A stretch of 64,000 bases of DNA from Aphelocoma coerulescens. Taxonomy: Eukaryota; Chordata; Aves; Passeriformes; Corvidae. The translations under genes were made by a program, and so were the position numbers. Below the pieces are notes generated by a model that was not told where the DNA came from, ran no database searches, and saw only the letters and a list, made by a program, of their open reading frames with translations. The first letter of the stretch is position 1. Each line of letters opens with the position of its first letter. Shown here one piece after another: positions 28,421 to 38,900 of this stretch. The stretch spans positions 10,430,001-10,494,000 of the forward strand of contig NC_091013.1 in the NCBI RefSeq assembly GCF_041296385.1, given 5' to 3'.

Positions 28421-31239
28421 AGGCTGCATCTTAAGTCTCCTGATGCAGGAGTCTGTGAGCAGTAGGTGGGAGGGGATGCTTTTGTACTTGAAATAAGAAG
28501 CCCCAGATTAAGTATTATTGCAGTGACTACTTTGGAGCTTGTGACAAACGGTGTGGTGATCAAAGCTTTCTGAAAATACCTCTGTCAATTATTTATCCGC
28601 TCCCAAGTTAAACCTAACTGTATTAAAAACAGCAGTAGAGGCCAGCAGCCCAAAGCTGCAAGGTGCTTTGAACATCTCTTCTCTTGCTGCTTTTTGAAGT
28701 CCCCTTATTGCAGTCAGTTTGGTTGAATACTCTTGAGAGAGCATTTCATGCACACTTATCTCTATTGGAGCCTTTTCTTTTTCTATAATCTACCAAGGAA
28801 CAGTATGTTTTAACAATAAAAGGCCATTTTAAATGCTCAAATCTCATACTGTGCTTAAATATCTTTTAAAAGACTACTTTTAGAGCCGTATAGATGTCTG
28901 TGCATTAGGTTATAATTGACTTTCATTCAAATGTGCAATAGCTAAGGACTTAACTAAAACATATTTTAAAATTTAATTTCACTTGTAAAGCAGTTCAGGC
29001 TTTTTGCTTATAATAACCTGTATTAGTAATGCTGGTTTTACTTTTGGGTAGTCTGCTTCATACCTTTATGTATCTGGCTGCTTCAGGTTAATGGTATATC
29101 AATGTCAAAATAACATGAAAAAATGCAAATATTGATGCTCATAGACTGACTATTCAAGTGTTTATTACTTTGATGATAAAGTGGCTTTTGTTTTGTAATA
29201 TTTTCCAAGTTTTTTCAGTATTTTTTAACCTCAAAGTAGAACATGACGTGCATAGTGTTTTTCAAGTTTATTCAGGTAATGTTTTAACAAACAGCACCCC
29301 TGCTCCTGTAGATTTCTAGTGGTATGCTTATTAGACAAATGTTTGTGGCAGCATGCATTGCTTGTTAAAAAGTTTCCACCTGACAATAACTCTGAAAACC
29401 TTCCTTATGAAAAAAGTACAGAATGCTTGTTTTCCCCAATCTTTAACCATTTCTTTTCTAGTAAACTTCTTTTGAAATTTAGTGTGTAATTTTTGTCTTC
29501 TTGTCTTTGTGTTACCTCAGGCTGGTATTTTTTTCTTTTTTCCTGCTGTTTTCTTGCAGAAGTATTTGAATGTCATTACCATGTATTTTCCAGTCAGAGT
29601 CTAGAGTAAGTTAAAGCCCAAGATGATATTAGATGAATTTTTCATTTTAAATGAGGTGTTCCAGGTGATAACATGAAGCAGAAAGTATTATTTTTTGCAT
29701 ACCAGTGTTAGCATAGTTCATAGAAAGTATGAAAAGAGATTATGTATTTTAATAATTAAATGACTTATGGAATTGCAGATTGATATTTTCAATGGTTTTT
29801 CATTACAGTTTCTGCCATTGAGGCAATATGGGGGATTTGAGAAAGATGGAGTGCTGTAATTACCAGGTGCACATGTTCATTAATCCTTCCTAGCTAGAAA
29901 AAGCTTCAAGTTCTTTTCCAGTGGCATATTCGTAAAGCTATAAATATCTAAATTGTGTCAGCCAAGAAGTCACACAGAATGGAGGCTCTTTTTGAGTTCA
30001 ATTTCATGCACTGTTGCTTTGGTCTTGTGAGGGAGTGCTTTGCATTCTTCATGATGGATATTTGTCCTCTTCCTTATAAAAGTTCAGAAAACAAACTGTT
30101 AGGTCATAGATTATTTAGTCTCTAGTATGTGTGAATAAATAAAACAAGTTTTCCTGAGCATAAAAAAATATATGTAAAAATAGCTTTCTTAAGTGAAGAC
30201 AAAACAGAAGAGTTGCTAAGATAATTTTAAGTCTTAAACATAACATTTTAGTAAATAAATTAGGAAAGCTAGAGTTTAGAGTTAAGAAAAAGGATGTTAA
30301 AGAAACATCTACAATACTCTGCATTGTTTTTTTCCTTTATCTATATACTGGTGGGTTAAATAGCATGGTGATGGAATACTGCAGTTTTATTTTCTGACTT
30401 GCTTTTAAAAACTCTGATGTAATTGTCAGTCTTTAACTTTACATGAACAGAAAGATTAGTGAATCCATTTGTATCTCCATCTATTTCTATGTGGATGTCT
30501 ATACATAAGCATTTAAGTATTGTATTTAATTACAGAGCATTAAAGGTAATTTTCATCAGATGTTATTTTTAATAGCTATTTGAAACATGCAATGGCATCT
30601 TTAGAGTGCCTATATATAATTTCTCTATGAACATGCATATATGTATGTGCACCTTTTGAAAATATTATTGTTAGCTTTTACTGGAACTGTACTGAGATTT
30701 GATTTTGCAGTCAATTCCCTGTCTCCAACCTGCCATTTGACATATAGGACTGTTTCAGGAATACGCATCTATTTGTTGAAAAAGCACTAAACTGTATATT
30801 TCCTTCAGTCACAACTGACAGTAATTTTAGACTCTCTTACAAGTTCAGAATTAAGGTCTTTTTTGTTTGAGAAATTATTTAGCTTTTTTTTTCTGTTCTT
30901 ACAAAGAGCTCAGAAAATGTCAAATAACAGAGATTGAGAAGAGGTCATACCTTGCTTGCACGTGAAAATGGTAGTTGCTATCAAAAATAAGCTTGAAAGA
31001 ATGTACAGATGTTGCCTGTAGATAGTGCACTTCATTCACATTACCAGTCTTTAAGAATTGCTGAGGAGATCCAGTGCTTCCTCCCTGTGCTACAAAAGCA
31101 GGTAAAGACCAAGTGGTTTTGGTTATGTTTTCTTTATTTTTTTTTTTTTTTTAATCAAATAAGTAAAAAAAAACCCCTGCATCTCTGCATTATTTAGAAT
31201 CGAATGCATACAAAAGGTGAAATGGCAAAAAGGCTGGGT
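28421..31239. other. AT-rich noncoding stretch
   Basis: I see nothing beyond ordinary AT-rich DNA. A T16 run lies at 31137-31152. No coding exon with convincing splice sites and protein similarity was found downstream of the candidate donor at 28350. Confidence 0.65.
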
Positions 31240-31345
31240 GCCTTGACTGGCCTCGCAGGTTGTGCGAGCTGAGCCTCCCCCTCCCCCGAGGGCGGAGCTG
31301 GGGAGCTGTCCAGCAGCAGCCGCTCGCCAGCACCCACTGTCCTCA
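31240..31345. promoter_or_regulatory. Short GC/CpG-rich patch with GC box
   Basis: About 100 bases are strongly GC-rich in an AT-rich setting and hold several CpGs (CTCGCAGG, GTGCGAG, CCCGAGGGCGG, GCCGCTCGCC). A GGGCGG Sp1-type box sits at 31290-31295. The patch ends in CTCACAG near 31360, which resembles a splice acceptor. It may be a small regulatory element or part of an exon, or a relic of a retroelement. No coding similarity was recognised on either strand. Confidence 0.3.
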
Positions 31346-31615
31346 CCCCCTTGTCTCACAGCTTTGAACAAACATGAAATAATTATGTCTTAGGATGTTC
31401 CCTTCCAGGGAGCTTTGAGTTAGATGGGAAATATATTGCCTGGTGTGGATCACAGGCAACTTTTTTAATGGTACGTGGGATTTGGGGAATGGGTTGAGAT
31501 CAGCCTGTCAGACAGTGTCCCAGTGCAGCTTCTTGACAGGTAGCATTTGGGCACAGTAACAGTGACACGGGTTTAGCCTAACATTCTTATGTTAAATAGC
31601 ATAATTTTTAATAAA

Positions 31616-31620
31616 GATAT
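31616..31620 (+). repeat. Target-site duplication, left copy (GATAT)
   Basis: GATAT directly precedes the TG start of the LTR at 31621 and is repeated exactly after its CA end. Confidence 0.9.
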
Positions 31621-31795
31621 TGTATTGGCTTTGCATGACAAGGTTTTGGTAGCACAGGGGTACAGGAGTGACTCCTGTGAGAAGCTGTGAGAAGCTGCCA
31701 GAAGCTTGCCCCATGTCCAGTTGAGCCAATGCCAGCTGCCTCCAAGACAGACCCACCACTGGCCGAGGCCGAGCCCATCAGGGCACCTAGGATAA

Positions 31796-31807
31796 TATAT
31801 TTAAGAA
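31796..31807 (+). promoter_or_regulatory. TATA-like box of the solo LTR
   Basis: TATATTTAAGAA lies about 175 bases into the LTR, in the expected U3 part. Whether it still drives transcription cannot be judged from sequence. Confidence 0.5.
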
Positions 31808-31949
31808 ATAAGGAAAAAATGCTGTGCAACCACAGCTCCCAGAGAGAGGTGAGAATGTGAGAAAAACAACTACAGACACCAAGTGGAGAAGGAGGGGCAG
31901 AAGGTTCTCCAGGCAGCAGAACAGAGATTTCCCTGCAATCCGTGGTGCA

Positions 31950-32260
31950 GACCATGGTGAGGCAGCTGTGCCCCTGCAGCCCATGGGGGTCCATGCTGGA
32001 GCTGGGATCCACCTGCAGCCCATGGAGGACCCCACAGTGATGCAGGTGGATGCCCAAAGGAGGCTGTGACTCCATGTGAAGCCTGTGCCTGGAGCAGGCT
32101 CCTGAAAGGACCTGTGGCCCATGGAGAGAGAAGCCCACACTGGAGCAGGTTCACTTACAGGACTTGTGACCCTGCAGGGGACCCAGGCTGGAGCAGGCTG
32201 TTCCTGATAGACTGCATCCCATGGGAGTGACCCTGCTGGAGCAGGGGAAGAGTGTGAAGA
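31950..32260 (+). repeat. Degenerate internal repeats of the LTR
   Basis: A unit built of a GCAGCCCATGG-like word, a short G/A-rich spacer and a GCTGGAGC-like word recurs about five or six times with variation. The array belongs to the LTR family and does not look like a separate satellite. Confidence 0.6.
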
Positions 32261-32457
32261 GTCCTTCCTCTGAGGAGGAAGGAGCAGCAGAGACATGATG
32301 AACTGAGTGCAGCCCCTATTGCCCATTCCACCCACCATTGTGAGAGGAGTTAGAGAAACTGAGAGTAGAATTGAGCCCAGGAAGAAGGAAAGTGTGGGGG
32401 GAAGGTGTTTTAAAGATTTGGCTTTATTTCTCATTACATTACTCTGATATGATTGGT

Positions 32458-32463
32458 AATAAA
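32458..32463 (+). terminator. Polyadenylation signal of the solo LTR
   Basis: AATAAA lies 190 bases before the LTR's 3' end, the expected place for the R-region poly(A) signal. Confidence 0.6.
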
Positions 32464-32648
32464 TTAAGCTAATTTCCTCATATCAAGTTTGTTTTGCCCA
32501 TGACAGTTAACTGGTGAGTGATCTCTCCCTAACCTTATGTCAACCCATGAGCCCTTCATTAAATTTATCTCACCTACCCAGCTGAGGAGGTAAGAGACAG
32601 AGTGACTTTGGTGGGCACCTGGCATCCAGTCAGGGGCAACCCACCACA

Positions 32649-32653
32649 GATAT
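32649..32653 (+). repeat. Target-site duplication, right copy (GATAT)
   Basis: This is an exact copy of the word at 31616-31620, directly after the LTR's terminal CA. Confidence 0.9.
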
Positions 32654-32916
32654 GTAGTTATCTAGTAGTTTATCTATGTAGTTTTATTTCTTGCATGCAT
32701 GATTGAATTTTTAAAATTGTTGTTTTGATTATTCAAAGACTATGTCTTTTCATACCAACAGTTTCTTTGTCTACCTGATTTTGGTAGGGTCTTAAAATTA
32801 TTTTTAGCTTAGTATTTGATTATTTCTCCCTGGTAACAACAACCTGTGGCAAGACTAGGAACAAATTTAGGCACAATTTTTTTCAGGTTCATCAGTTCTA
32901 ATGATTTACAGGGAAA

Positions 32917-33212
32917 TCCTTCCCCTTCCTCCTTCCCTCTTCCCCCTACCCCTCCTCCCTTCCCTTCCCTTCCCTTCCCTTCCCTTCCCTTCCCTTCCCT
33001 TCCCTTCCCTTCCCTTCCCTTCCCTTCCCTTCCCTTCCCTTCCCTTCCCTTCCCTTCCCTTCCCTTCCCTTCCCTTCCCTTCCCTTCCCTTCCCTTCCCT
33101 TCCCTTCCCTTCCCTTCCCTTCCCTTCCCTTCCCTTCCCTTCCCTTCCCTTCCCTTCCCTTCCCTTCCCTTCCCTTCCCTTCCCTTCCCTCCTCTCCCCT
33201 CCCTCCCCTCCC
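32917..33212 (+). repeat. Polypyrimidine tract with (TCCCT)47 microsatellite
   Basis: The plus strand is pyrimidine throughout these 296 bases except for one A at 32948. The core, 32956-33190, is 47 perfect uninterrupted TCCCT units (235 bases). It is flanked by imperfect CCTT/CCCCT-type sequence on both sides. The minus strand is the matching purine strand of AGGGA units with a GGG run every five bases. Mirror symmetry and purine/pyrimidine strand bias allow triplex (H-DNA), and the GGG runs allow G-quadruplexes. All reading frames across it translate to repetitive Pro/Phe/Ser/Leu or Gly/Lys/Arg/Glu strings and are not genes. The array is perfect, so it is probably young and length-variable. 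Confidence 0.98.
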
Positions 33213-33216
33213 AGCG

Positions 33217-33395
33217 ATGTTGCTTTTGACACAGCCCAGTACACAGTTGAATTCTGGTGTGCAAGTACCATTGCTAGCTCGTGCCCAGTGTCTCACCCAC
33301 CAGTCACCCCAAGTTCTTCTCTGCAGGGCGCCCTTCATCTGTTCATCCCCCGGCCTGTGTTGATACCAGGGGTTACTGGTATCTTAATGTCATTC
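33217..33395 (-). mobile_element. CR1 LINE fragment, minus strand, internal piece
   Basis: The stretch aligns by eye with the part of the CR1 copy at 45755-45890, sharing words such as TTGCTTTTGA, ACAGCCCAG and CCAAGTTCTTCTCTGCAGGG. No CR1 3' end is present. The side expected to lead toward that end is cut off where the polypyrimidine tract begins, so the tract appears to have replaced or interrupted the element. The fragment is old and has no usable reading frame. Confidence 0.7.
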
Positions 33396-36300
33396 TTTTC
33401 TTGCTTGTTATCTCTATTTCCTTCTCTGCCTTTGGTTCTGGCCACTAGCAGTGACTGGCTAGATGTCTTCTTAGTCTTGGTTCATCAGAAAACAGCTAAG
33501 ACATTGCTGCTAGCTCCAGCATGCATTCAAGGAAGATTAATGATGTTTTACTGAAAATATATTCTGTCTTGAACACATTTTCTTGATTTATTTCTTTTTC
33601 TTTTCTTCTCTTTACCCATTTTAAAAAAAAGTTTGATAGAACAGGTGAGTACACACTTTTGTACTGCTATACCTATGGACAGCATAACAACTGTAAAATT
33701 AGCTGAAATTATTTATGGATGAATAGAGCCTTCCTGACTTTTTTCCATAGATTCTAATTTTCCAGCCTCATCTTCCAAAATGCTGACTATTTACTCAAAG
33801 CTCCATGTCAGGGCAGAATGAGAAATTATATTGTGCAGAAAGCAGTAAAACACCTTCACATTATGTTAAGTACACTGGTAAGCGTGCCGTTGCAATTTCA
33901 TTGATGGACACTGAGTATGTGATGAATTTGATCAAGCTAGAGTGGTTTAATAAATGACCATGCCTTTTGCAAAGTAATGTTTTTTTAGTCTAAATTCTGT
34001 GTAGCCAGTAATGTAGATTTGCATTGCCTCTAGCAAAAGAAGGAGCTCAAGCTCAGTCTCTCACTTCTCGGATGAATGTAACTTAATCTCTAGGCTATAA
34101 CATAATAAGGGAGGCCACTGTTTTTAAGAGAAAATGGCAGCCATAATTGCTTTCTGCAAGAAACCCAATTCTATCAGTTTGTGTTAGACATATTCTGAGA
34201 AAACTTGCTGGTTAAGCCCCCATTTTTGGCACTTAGTGCAGTTTGCATTTTATGTGGCAGTAGCAGGATACATGTGCAGGATTAGCCTATCTGTGTGTCC
34301 AAATGGCAGCCTTGAATATCTCTGGGTAAAATCTGAGATGTGGACTATAGTTGTGCAGAGACGTGGTAATCATCAGACTTTTCAACTATGTTAAAATGGT
34401 AGTGTACATTATTGTCAATACAAAACTCTTTTCCAATGCTTTTTTTCCACATAAGGGTAGAAAAGAATATAGATAGTATGATTTTGGATGCCAGAAGAAG
34501 ATTGTAATTGGTAATATCACATACATCCGCTTCTTCTCGTCACAGATTTTGCTTCTGTTTTGAATAACTTACTGAAATTCTGCTATATATGTATGGCTTT
34601 TTTTTTTTTTTCTGTTTTTAAGCTTTTTATTTCATTACTCATTTGCCTGGTGTTTCTTCCTTGTCACTTTACCAACCTTCAAAGTTTTTTGTACAGCACT
34701 AACAACAAGAATTTGTCTTCCTTCTTGACAAAATCATTAAGCTAAGAGGCCAAGGCCTTTCGCTACCTGTGTTGTGATAAAAGTTGTGGTTATAATGTAG
34801 TAAATGTGGTGACCTTGGTCTGGCTAATAGTAGCAAAGTAACCACCATATTACACATCCCAGTGTGGACTGTAAAGAAAACAATAAAGGTTTTACCACTG
34901 GTTTGTACCAACTTCATCATAGACAACCTTGGTGTTAGTGGGCAGTATCTGGGCTCTGACTGTCTTTATGGATGACCATGACCAGCCTGACACAGCTTTA
35001 GATCATCCAGCATCTGCACCTACCTTGATTTCAGAGAAGCAGTTTCAGTCACCAGTTCTCTGACAGTCAGTGTTATCAGGAAACCCCTGCTAAGTTTCTA
35101 TGCCCAAGTCAGAATAGAACCAGAAAAGAAAAAACTCTTTTTTCCACTCTCCTTTATTCACTTTAGAAAGTAAAAAGATTGCGATCCTTTCCTCATCTTG
35201 CCCTGTCCCTTCTCATCACTTGCCTCAGTTATAACACAGATACAAGTTGGAGGAACTGTCATCTCAATGCCTCACACCTTTCTGTCCATCACATATTAGT
35301 TTTTTGTTACTTCTGGAAATAAAGATGAACACACACATCAAAAAAATTCTGTAGAGGCTGAACCACTCATAAATCTCATTAGAAATCCTTAAACTACTAA
35401 ATCTGAGCTTTCAGTGTCCTTGACACTGCCTACAGAAGTACAGATACTCTGTTTGGAAACCATATACTCTTGACTTTCTCTCCAGTGGAATGGAAGAAGA
35501 TAAAATCTGTGCAAGAAATTCCATATGCAAAATAATTTTACCTTATTTCATCCTTTTTAGACTTCGTATCATATGATAGATTTTTTTTTTTTTAAACAGA
35601 AAGAGGCTACTCTCCAAACCTTAGCAGTAAGAGGAACAAATGACATTTTTAAAAATTTCCTCTACAATATTAGTGAAGTAGCCAAGATGAGTGAGGTGTT
35701 AATACCTATAAAACTTTATTACACTTATCATCACAATCAGCCTGCATATAATATGTTGATTATTTAAATTAGGTGCAAATTTTAGTTCATAAACACAGTA
35801 TTAGCAACATGATGAACACAGCAAGGTGAGAAAAGACAGGAAGCAGATCTGAGATCCACTGAGGGGTTTCTCTTCTTGACTGCAGCATTATTCTTGACAG
35901 TCACAGGACAGATGCAAAGCTGAAGTAGCAGGTACATGCTTTCACTTGTGTTGTCTCATTCTACAGTATGTTATCTGGTAAATTGTAGTCTGCCCTTTGT
36001 TGTGTTTTTTAATGGAGATTAAAAGGTGTTGGAGACTTTGTGAAGGAGTTAAATGCATAGGACTATAAATTTCATGTGAGTTAAGGAAATGTAAAGTCCA
36101 TGAGATTTATAAGACATCCTTATGCCAAATTATATTTATAGATAGAACTTTTAATGTTTAATTTGCTTACAGTTTTAACATTAGTGAAACCTTAAAAATT
36201 TCTCCCTCTTCCCCTTCTTAAGCTATATGTTTATAATGAATTTAATCCTTATGGATAACTAATCACTATATTTTTTAAATCTGTGAATATGTTTGTTTTT

Positions 36301-37290
36301 TTTTTTTAATTTAAGTAATTATAAATTAGAATACTTTATTCCACAATTTTTTTTTTCTTATGTATACTAAATGTTTTAAAATGTGAGAATCATGGAAAAA
36401 CTGGTCATACAGACTCTTGACCGTATTTTGAGATTATTTGTTCCCCCTAGAAACTTACAGGGAAGCAGCATAGCCACTGAATGTCAGCAGTAGCATGCTC
36501 TGCTGAACTTAAAACACCTCTGCTTTCTAGTTTCATGAGAACCAGTGGGTTTGATGCCAAGGAAGTTTAACTGATACTAAATATAGCATCAGTTAGAGGG
36601 CATATCTAGTAACATTACAGTGAGCTTCAAAAGTTACCGTCATTCATAAGATTTTCTATGTGCCTAGTCTATTATGACTTGCACATTCTGGCAGAGTTGC
36701 TCTTATTATTCATGACAAAAAATCCTAACATCAGCAATTTCTTGACAACAACCTAGTTTTAGTAAAAAGAGCATACTAGAATTTGTCTTAATGTCTATAC
36801 TGCCTAACCCCCTTTATTATTGCAACATTTCATGCAGTGCTGCCTTAGGTTTCCCCTTGCCTCCTGCTCCCTGTGTGCATTGTATTTCTTATAGGACATA
36901 AAGGCTTTAATAGTGAGTTAGTGACAGAAGTGCAAGTTGGTTTGACCAGTTTAGAAATACAGTTAAATATTCCTTCATAGTATGCAATGGAAGACCTACT
37001 GACCATTTCATATTTTCCTTTTGGAAAGATGATGTTCAGTTTACTCTCCTGGTTCCTTGCTGTAATGTGGAAATAAGCTGCCACAGATGGTATACATGAC
37101 ACTGTAAGTAATCTTTCTGGAAACACAAAATTATATATTTCTTTAATAGGAATTCATTTCTAGATGATAGTTTCTGATCTCTAAGCAGAAGAGTCTTTAA
37201 GATTTTAATGAGGCTTTTCATTCCTGACTTCAAATGAAACATATCTACCACTCTTGTTCATATGCTTTATGAATGTATAGTTTGTAAAAT

Positions 37291-37317
37291 TTATATATAT
37301 ATATATTTTTTTTTTTT
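37291..37317 (+). repeat. (TA)n followed by poly(T)
   Basis: About eight TA units run directly into a T run of about a dozen bases. This is simple low-complexity sequence. Confidence 0.9.
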
Positions 37318-38499
37318 CCCCCAAAGTTTTCTAAGCATCTAATGATTTTATTTTGTCAGGAAAATGGCCTAAAATGCTAATCTCATTACTTGATTGATTA
37401 AACAGTTACTTTGATTTTTGTTTCTCAAGCATCTACAAGGTTAGGAAATTGTACTTAAGTGTTATGTGCTTTATTTTATTCCATTTGTTTTTGTAAAAGG
37501 GAGAAAAAGAAATGCTCCAGTTAGCAAAATGAAGTCTAGAATTTCTTCTCATATTTAGACCATAAGAGGACTCAAATTCCTTGTTTCTTGATCTTGTGTT
37601 CAATGTAATTTTTTTTTTCCACTGAATATCAGTTATTTAAAGCTATTGATCTTGTCGGTGTACTCAACCATTGCATGCAAGATGTTTCTCTTCAACTGCA
37701 TTAAAATTTTTAGCTTCCTGATTTATTGTCTTACACATAGCATGAAAATTAATAATTAAGGAACCCTAGACACAGTAATTTTTATTTCATTGGAGTTTAT
37801 AATGCTTCCTTAGTAAATCATGATTCTGTGATTTAAGTGAAATGTGATTTTTCCCATGCAAGCAAGCTAAATGTTCTTGTGACTTCAGTTGACCTTAAAT
37901 ATGTATATAAACAGGAGGGAGTGAATGATGTGACTCAAGGAGAAGCAAAGGGTACTACTTCTTAAAAATATGCGTAATTAAAGAACCAGAGCACAGCAAA
38001 GTCAGCTTTAAGGAAGCCTGAGGATGGCAGAGTGGGACTAGAATTTACTGTAGAGTAAATCTGTGACAAGAAAGAACCTTAAAAGAGCTGCCTGAAACTC
38101 CAGGAGGCTGAGGTCAGAGTGGCATCACAATGGAGGAAAATATGTAGAGGGCTACATAATGTTCTGCCTTCCAGGTAGTTGGTTGGTGATGAATCAAGGA
38201 TTGATCTGAGAGTGCTGCCCCTGAGGATGATTTAGATGGAAGGGATCCCATATTTCATCATGGAAAGACAGAGTTAACACTGTGGAGCTAAACAGATATT
38301 TAATAGGGCACCAGGGCAAAATGTGCCTTTTCTGAGATATCTAGTGCCATCCTGGTCATTCCAAGAGAGCTCAAAGGAGCTCCATAGCTGCTGATCCTGT
38401 AGTGTGGAAAATACCAGGTGGAAAGGAGCTGCTTCCTTAGCCCCTTGCCTTCAGGAGACCATCTTATTGTTCTTGAAGCTGTATGTGTAAATAACTGCT

Positions 38500-38900
38500 A
38501 AATAGAGCATGTTTAGTTGCATATTGACTTGGAGCACACTGCTCTGCGAAACGGAACATTTGTATTTCATTTAAAATTGTTTACTATTTCTACACAAGAG
38601 AGCTATGTAGGCTGTGAAGGGATTGTTGATGAAGACAGTGAGGCCTGTGTTACATTTTGAGAATATTGCTGAACTTTTTGACTGTAAACTCTACCCGTCA
38701 AGAATATAAACAGGATTGTGCTGCAGCTGCAGATTGCATCTGGCCTGCATAAGCATATTTAGACAAATTGTGCATGATTTGCATGTTTTTATTTGAAACC
38801 TCTATCGCCCATTATACAGCATTTTCCTGTAATGCTGGGCTGTAGCCAGGCAAAGAGAATGAGGAAGCTGTGGAGAGGCAATCAGATATTTAAAGGGCTG
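38500..38900. promoter_or_regulatory. Possible conserved noncoding element with octamer motif
   Basis: The stretch has balanced, non-repetitive composition and holds a perfect POU octamer ATTTGCAT at 38777-38784, with E-box-like CAGCTG words near 38722. This looks like developmental enhancer sequence, but it rests on appearance alone. Conservation cannot be seen from one genome. Confidence 0.2.

Larger units (their letters stand above)
31621..32648 (+). mobile_element. Solo LTR of avian endogenous retrovirus, ERVL-type
   Basis: This 1028-base element begins TGTATTGG and ends CCACCACA, giving the canonical TG...CA termini with partly inverted ends. It is bounded on both sides by the same 5-base word GATAT, the duplication length usual for ERVL-class integrations. 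The sequence resembles a very common bird LTR family that I recall, with repeated CTGCAGCCCATGG and GCTGGAGCAGG words. A TATA-like TATATTTAAGAA at 31796-31807 and an AATAAA at 32458-32463 suit U3 and R functions. No internal gag, pol or env follows, so it is a solo LTR left by recombination between two LTRs. Reading frames of up to 215 codons on the minus strand within it are not genes. Confidence 0.93.

Noticed and set aside
28225..28563. 112-codon minus-strand frame
   Set aside because: It overlaps the CpG-rich candidate exon, has no known motif, and is best explained by local GC content.
31608..32434. 176- and 215-codon minus-strand frames and a plus-strand frame
   Set aside because: They lie inside or across the solo LTR, mostly on its antisense strand. 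They reflect its GC-rich internal repeats and not a gene.
32809..33554. Long repetitive open frames on both strands
   Set aside because: They are translations of the TCCCT/AGGGA pentanucleotide array, in which a 5-base unit stays open in all frames. They have no protein meaning.
34699..35060. Possible processed pseudogene on the minus strand
   Set aside because: The segment is less AT-rich, but I could not match any gene, poly(A) tail or flanking duplication.
37805..37835. ATGATTCTGTGATT resembling a CR1 terminus
   Set aside because: The upstream sequence shows no CR1 3' UTR words, so the match is too short to support an element.
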